In this document: positions 24,743-28,755 of the stretch, piece after piece | How the letters are laid out: every line of letters starts with the position of its first letter | How positions within the stretch are numbered: the stretch's first letter is position 1 | Source: DASSHC01 sp035693105 | GTDB taxonomy: Bacteria; Chloroflexota; Chloroflexia; Thermomicrobiales; Thermomicrobiaceae | DNA: 28,755 nucleotides | Assembly (NCBI GenBank): GCA_035693105.1 | Contig: DASSHC010000080.1 | Span: forward strand, 1 to 28,755 | Direction of reading: 5' to 3' | Made by a program: the position numbers and the translations under genes | Notes under the pieces: model-generated | Told to the model about the DNA's origin: nothing | Seen by the model: only the letters and a program-made list of their open reading frames with translations | The model's database searches: none

Positions 24743-25147
24743 AGCCTCCGCGCTCAACGTGCTCCAGCGGCGCGCCGAGTCAGGGCCGCCAGCAACTCAC
24801 CGACCCCCATCGCACCGTCCGACCAATCTGCGACAAAGTGATCGCACGCAGCTTGCGCATAATGTGCGCGCGGCGCAAGTCTTGGCATGCTTCTCGCGGG
24901 CGCTGTGTCGATACATCCAGCGGAGACGAAGTGAGATCGGCTCCAGCCAATTTGGCGCGTGAATGGCAACAGGCGCCCCGTACGCGGACTTCGGAAGGGA
25001 GATGACCGGCCGCTGTCACGCTCTGTCCATCCACGCAGAGTCTACCCACCATACACGATCGTTCGCGGGCGCGCCGGGTTGGCCGCGAACCTGCGACGAT
25101 CTCGGACGGCGCGCTGAGCGGCGCGGCCGTTGGAAGGAGCGGGTTGT
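24743..25147. other. intergenic leader of glpF, no gene identified
   Basis: About 405 bp. It contains an inverted repeat CTTGCGC (24852-24858) / GCGCAAG (24873-24879) with GCGCA-TAATG-TGCGC nested in it, perhaps an operator for the glycerol operon. No strong promoter pair was found by eye, and open frames here lack plausible starts. Confidence 0.4.
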
Positions 25148-26119
25148 ATGGCGACAGCACGGATGGGGGTCAAAACCGGCTGGCGAGCGACCGTCTGGGG
25201 GGAACTGCTCGCCGAATTCCTCGGCACGTTCGTCCTGATCGCGCTCGGCGACGGCGTAGTCGCCATGGCGGTGGCGGCGCTCCCTTCTTCGGGCCGCGCA
25301 GCCAATGCCACGACCATCTTCCTGGCCTCCGGCGACTGGCTCTTGATCGCCTGGGGCTGGGCCTTCGCCGTCGTCTTCGGCGTCTACGTCGCCGGCGGCG
25401 TCAGCGGCGCGCACATCAATCCGGCGGTGACGCTGGCGTTGGCCGTCCGGCGCGGCTTTCCCTGGGCCAAGGTCATCCCCTACTGGATCGCGCAGATCCT
25501 CGGCGCCTTCGTCGGCGCCGCGTTGGTCTTCCTCGACTACCATCAGGCGATCGACGCCTTCGAGAAGGCTGCCAACATCGTGCGCGACGGCGCGGGCGGC
25601 AACACCACCTTCAGCATCTTCGCCACCTTCCCCGCGCCCTACTACAACGGCGGACTGATCGGCCCGCTGATCGACCAAATCATCGGCACCGCACTGCTGG
25701 TGCTCTTGATCTTCGCGGTCGTCGACACCCTCAACCAGGCGCCCGGCGTAAACCTGGCGGCCTTCATCATCGGCCTGATCGTGGCCGCCATCGGCATCTC
25801 CTTCGGTGCCAACGCCGGCTACGCGATCAACCCGGCGCGCGACTTCGGCCCGCGCGTCTTCGCCTTCATCGCCGGCTGGGGCAAGAACGCCTTCCCCGGC
25901 GTCAGCAGCTACTGGTGGGTGCCGATCGTCGGCCCGCTCATCGGCGGCGTCATCGGCGCCTTCATCTACGACCTCTTCATCCACGATGTGCTGATCGCCC
26001 GCGGCGCCGCGCCCACCCCCGGCGAGGTCGAGCACGGCCGCACCGTCGAGGAGACCGGGGTTCCGGTCGATGTCGATCTCGAGTCGCGCGGCCGAACCGT
26101 GCGCGAGGATCGGGAGTAG
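25148..26119 (+). CDS. glpF: aquaglyceroporin / glycerol uptake facilitator (MIP family)
   Basis: A 323-aa channel of the aquaporin family, facilitating diffusion of glycerol across the inner membrane. The two half-helix signatures are SGAHINPAVTLAL (NPA at 91-93) and GYAINPARDFGPR (NPARD at 228-232); the Asp after NPAR is typical of glycerol-conducting members. Six membrane helices can be traced. An inserted loop near residues 140-170 and a C-terminal hydrophilic tail of about 50 residues (from ARGAAPTPGEVEHG) exceed E. coli GlpF. ATG 25148 has GGAAGGAG 8 nt upstream; an upstream TTG at 25130 is less likely. It heads the glpF-dhaK-dhaL-glpK cluster. Confidence 0.93.
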   Translation: MATARMGVKTGWRATVWGELLAEFLGTFVLIALGDGVVAMAVAALPSSGRAANATTIFLASGDWLLIAWGWAFAVVFGVYVAGGVSGAHINPAVTLALAVRRGFPWAKVIPYWIAQILGAFVGAALVFLDYHQAIDAFEKAANIVRDGAGGNTTFSIFATFPAPYYNGGLIGPLIDQIIGTALLVLLIFAVVDTLNQAPGVNLAAFIIGLIVAAIGISFGANAGYAINPARDFGPRVFAFIAGWGKNAFPGVSSYWWVPIVGPLIGGVIGAFIYDLFIHDVLIARGAAPTPGEVEHGRTVEETGVPVDVDLESRGRTVREDRE

Positions 26120-26185
26120 GGATAAACACCAGCATCCCGCGACCGGCGCGCGGCTTCCCCCTCGGGGGTAGCAAGGAGGACGCTC

Positions 26186-27187
<1,002 letters not shown>

Positions 27188-27210
27188 CGGGGCGTGGAGC
27201 CCGAGGAAGG

Positions 27211-27344
27211 CTTGTCGGGGCAGACCTCCGTGTCTGCCCTCGTGGACGATCTCCGGGCCTCGTGAGCGCCACCCACGTTGCCCTTTGTCCCCGTCGCCAA
27301 TGCGCGGGGCAACGAGGGCGGCCCTCCGTGGCCACCCCGACAAG
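27211..27344. repeat. R3 element with 10-bp inverted ends, inserted between dhaK and dhaL
   Basis: The ends CTTGTCGGGG (27211-27220) and CCCCGACAAG (27335-27344) are perfect inverted repeats, and GCCCTCGT (27236-27243) / ACGAGGGC (27312-27319) pair further in. The left end matches the reverse complement of 13664-13693. At 134 bp with inverted ends and no coding sequence it looks like a miniature inverted-repeat element. It sits in the 195-bp dhaK-dhaL gap and may alter co-transcription. Confidence 0.6.
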
Positions 27345-27382
27345 ACGTCGGTGATGCGGGCTGACCCCGACGAAGGAACGCT

Positions 27383-28033
27383 ATGGCTGAGACGGAGAGC
27401 ATCGGGCTGCGGATTCTGCGGCGCATCCAGGCGGTTATCCACCAGCACGCCGCCGAGCTGTCGGCACTCGACCGGCCGATCGGCGACGGCGACCACGGCA
27501 TCAACCTGGACCGCGGTTTCAGCGCCGCGCTGGCGAAAGTCGAAGCCCAGGAGGACCAGTCGCTGGCCGCCGTGCTCAAGACGATCGCCACCACCCTGAT
27601 CTCGACCGTCGGCGGCGCCGCCGGGCCGCTCTACGGCACCGCCTTCCTGCGCGCCGCCACCGCCTACGGCCAGCCGGAGCCGGAAGAGCGGCAGCGAGTG
27701 GCAGCCGCCTTCGAGGCGGCGCTGGGCGGCGTCGAGGCGCGCGGCAAGGCGACGCCGGGCGAGAAGACGATGGTCGACGCGCTGGCCCCGGCGGTGACGG
27801 CGCTGCGCGAGGCCCTCGCCCAGGACGCCGGTCTCGCCGGCGCGCTGGAGCGCGCGGCCGCCGCCGCCCACGCCGGCATGGAGGCCACCATCCCGCTGCT
27901 GGCGACGAAAGGACGCGCCAGCTACCTCGGCGAGCGCAGCATCGGGCACCAGGACCCCGGCGCCACCTCCTGCTACCTGATCATGCAGGCCATCGCCGAC
28001 ACCGTCCGCGACGCCGAGGCAGGCAGCGGCTAG
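27383..28033 (+). CDS. dhaL: dihydroxyacetone kinase subunit DhaL
   Basis: A 216-aa ADP-binding subunit. The three Asp ligands for the metal ions are in DRPIGDGDHG (Asp30, Asp35, Asp37). STVGGAAGPLYGTAFLRAA and PGEKTMVDALAPA, which hold the nucleotide pocket, and SYLGERSIGHQDPGATS near the end are standard DhaL features. AAGGA precedes ATG 27383 by 5 nt. It probably acts with DhaK upstream and with a phosphate donor not in this window. Confidence 0.94.
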   Translation: MAETESIGLRILRRIQAVIHQHAAELSALDRPIGDGDHGINLDRGFSAALAKVEAQEDQSLAAVLKTIATTLISTVGGAAGPLYGTAFLRAATAYGQPEPEERQRVAAAFEAALGGVEARGKATPGEKTMVDALAPAVTALREALAQDAGLAGALERAAAAAHAGMEATIPLLATKGRASYLGERSIGHQDPGATSCYLIMQAIADTVRDAEAGSG

Positions 28034-28095
28034 CGAGCAGGAGCGACCGGGCGAACCATCACCGAGACGCGACGAGGGATGAAAGGAGACTGACC

Positions 28096-28755
28096 GTGGC
28101 AGACGCTATCCTCGCCCTGGATCAGGGGACCACCAGCTCACGCGCCATCCTCTTCAGCCACGACGGGCTGCCGCTCGTCAGCAAGAACCAGGAGTTCCCC
28201 CAGCACTACCCGCGCCCCGGCTGGGTCGAGCACGACCCCGAAGATATCTGGAACTCCCAGATGGAGACGGCTAAATTCGTCCTGAATAGCGACCAGGGCA
28301 AGCAGAACCAGGCCATCGCGCTCGGCATCACCAACCAGCGCGAGACGACGCTCATCTGGGACCGCAAGACCGGCAAGCCCGTTTACAACGCCATCGTCTG
28401 GCAGGATCGCCGCACCGCCGGCTACTGCGACCAGCTCAAGGCGCAGGGCTGGGAAGACAAGATCCGCCAGAAGACCGGGCTGGTTATCGACCCCTACTTC
28501 TCGGGAACGAAAGTGCGCTGGATCCTGGAGAACGTCGACGGCGCGCGGCAGAAGGCCGAGAACGGCGAGCTGGCCTTCGGCACGGTCGATACCTTCCTGA
28601 TCCACCGCCTGACCGGCGGCAAGCTGCACATCACCGACTACTCCAACGCCTCGCGTACCCTCCTCTTCAACATCAACACACTTGATTGGGACGACGACAT
28701 CCTGAAGGAGTTCGGCATCCCGCGCTCGCTGCTGCCCGAGGTGCGGCCATCGAGC
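28096..28755 (+). CDS. glpK: glycerol kinase GlpK, 3' end cut by window edge
   Basis: The first 220 codons of a FGGY-family glycerol kinase, which converts ATP and glycerol to glycerol-3-phosphate. The N-terminus reads ADAILALDQGTTSSRAILF with the DQGTTSSR phosphate-binding loop at 9-16. GWVEHDPEDIW, ITNQRETTLIWDRKTGKPVYNAIVWQDRRT, RWILENVDG and FGTVDTFLIHRLTGG follow in the usual order. GTG 28096 has AAAGGAG 7 nt upstream. The gap after dhaL is 62 bp, so it is probably in the same operon. The frame is open to the end of the window; about half the protein is missing. Confidence 0.96.
   Translation, partial: MADAILALDQGTTSSRAILFSHDGLPLVSKNQEFPQHYPRPGWVEHDPEDIWNSQMETAKFVLNSDQGKQNQAIALGITNQRETTLIWDRKTGKPVYNAIVWQDRRTAGYCDQLKAQGWEDKIRQKTGLVIDPYFSGTKVRWILENVDGARQKAENGELAFGTVDTFLIHRLTGGKLHITDYSNASRTLLFNINTLDWDDDILKEFGIPRSLLPEVRPSS

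Noticed and set aside
24252..24962. A 236-aa frame through the gene-poor stretch
   Set aside because: Low-complexity Pro/Ala/Ser/Arg content, passes through a 14-bp hairpin, and competes with the better-supported 57-aa gene in another frame.

Overview
This 28.8-kb window is GC-rich bacterial chromosome (GC-rich third positions, Shine-Dalgarno leaders, several recognisable sigma70-type promoters, many GTG starts). The mix of genes (Rex, TatA-like proteins with long tails, a TPP riboswitch before a HypE/ThiL-like protein, GT4/GT9 glycosyltransferases, a cyclase/acetamidase pair, TreZ) and the dispersed short palindromic repeats suggest a Chloroflexota member, perhaps Thermomicrobia. That is inference: no rRNA or other phylogenetic marker is present.

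Layout. 1-2.2 kb: an S9 serine peptidase on the minus strand. 2.3-5.0 kb: a small alpha-helical protein, a Rieske ferredoxin-like protein, a metal-dependent amidohydrolase and the redox repressor Rex, all plus strand. 5.2-6.7 kb: a minus-strand pair, a membrane zincin (DUF3267-like) and an APH-type phosphotransferase, overlapping by 4 bp. 6.9-12.2 kb: two TatA/B-like proteins (the first with a C-terminal zinc ribbon), an M28 aminopeptidase, a GT4 glycosyltransferase and an orphan histidine kinase. 12.5-16.4 kb: a GT9 glycosyltransferase, an alpha/beta hydrolase, then a TPP riboswitch ahead of an AIR-synthase-superfamily enzyme, and a GNAT acetyltransferase. 16.5-22.7 kb: trehalohydrolase TreZ, a small membrane protein, a second GNAT protein, acetamidase/formamidase plus cyclase as a two-gene operon, and a small unknown protein. 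22.8-25.1 kb: tRNA-Thr(CGT), then a gene-poor, hairpin-rich stretch with a degenerate receiver-domain protein and a very short exported or membrane protein. 25.1 kb to the end: a glycerol/dihydroxyacetone module, glpF-dhaK-dhaL-glpK, the last gene cut by the window edge.

Three families of short dispersed repeats lie between genes: (R1) a composite element of about 120 bp with inverted terminal arms of about 32 bp and a conserved core, seen at about 1-89 (partial), 5046-5166 and 18441-18562; (R2) an 11-12 bp CCCCTCTCCCA-type hairpin at 151-176 and 9498-9525, with a decayed copy at 9565-9599; (R3) an element built around GTCGGGGCAG at 27211-27344, with a related fragment at 13664-13745. All coordinates and motif matches come from reading the sequence. 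Family assignments rest on recalled family signatures, with no database search.
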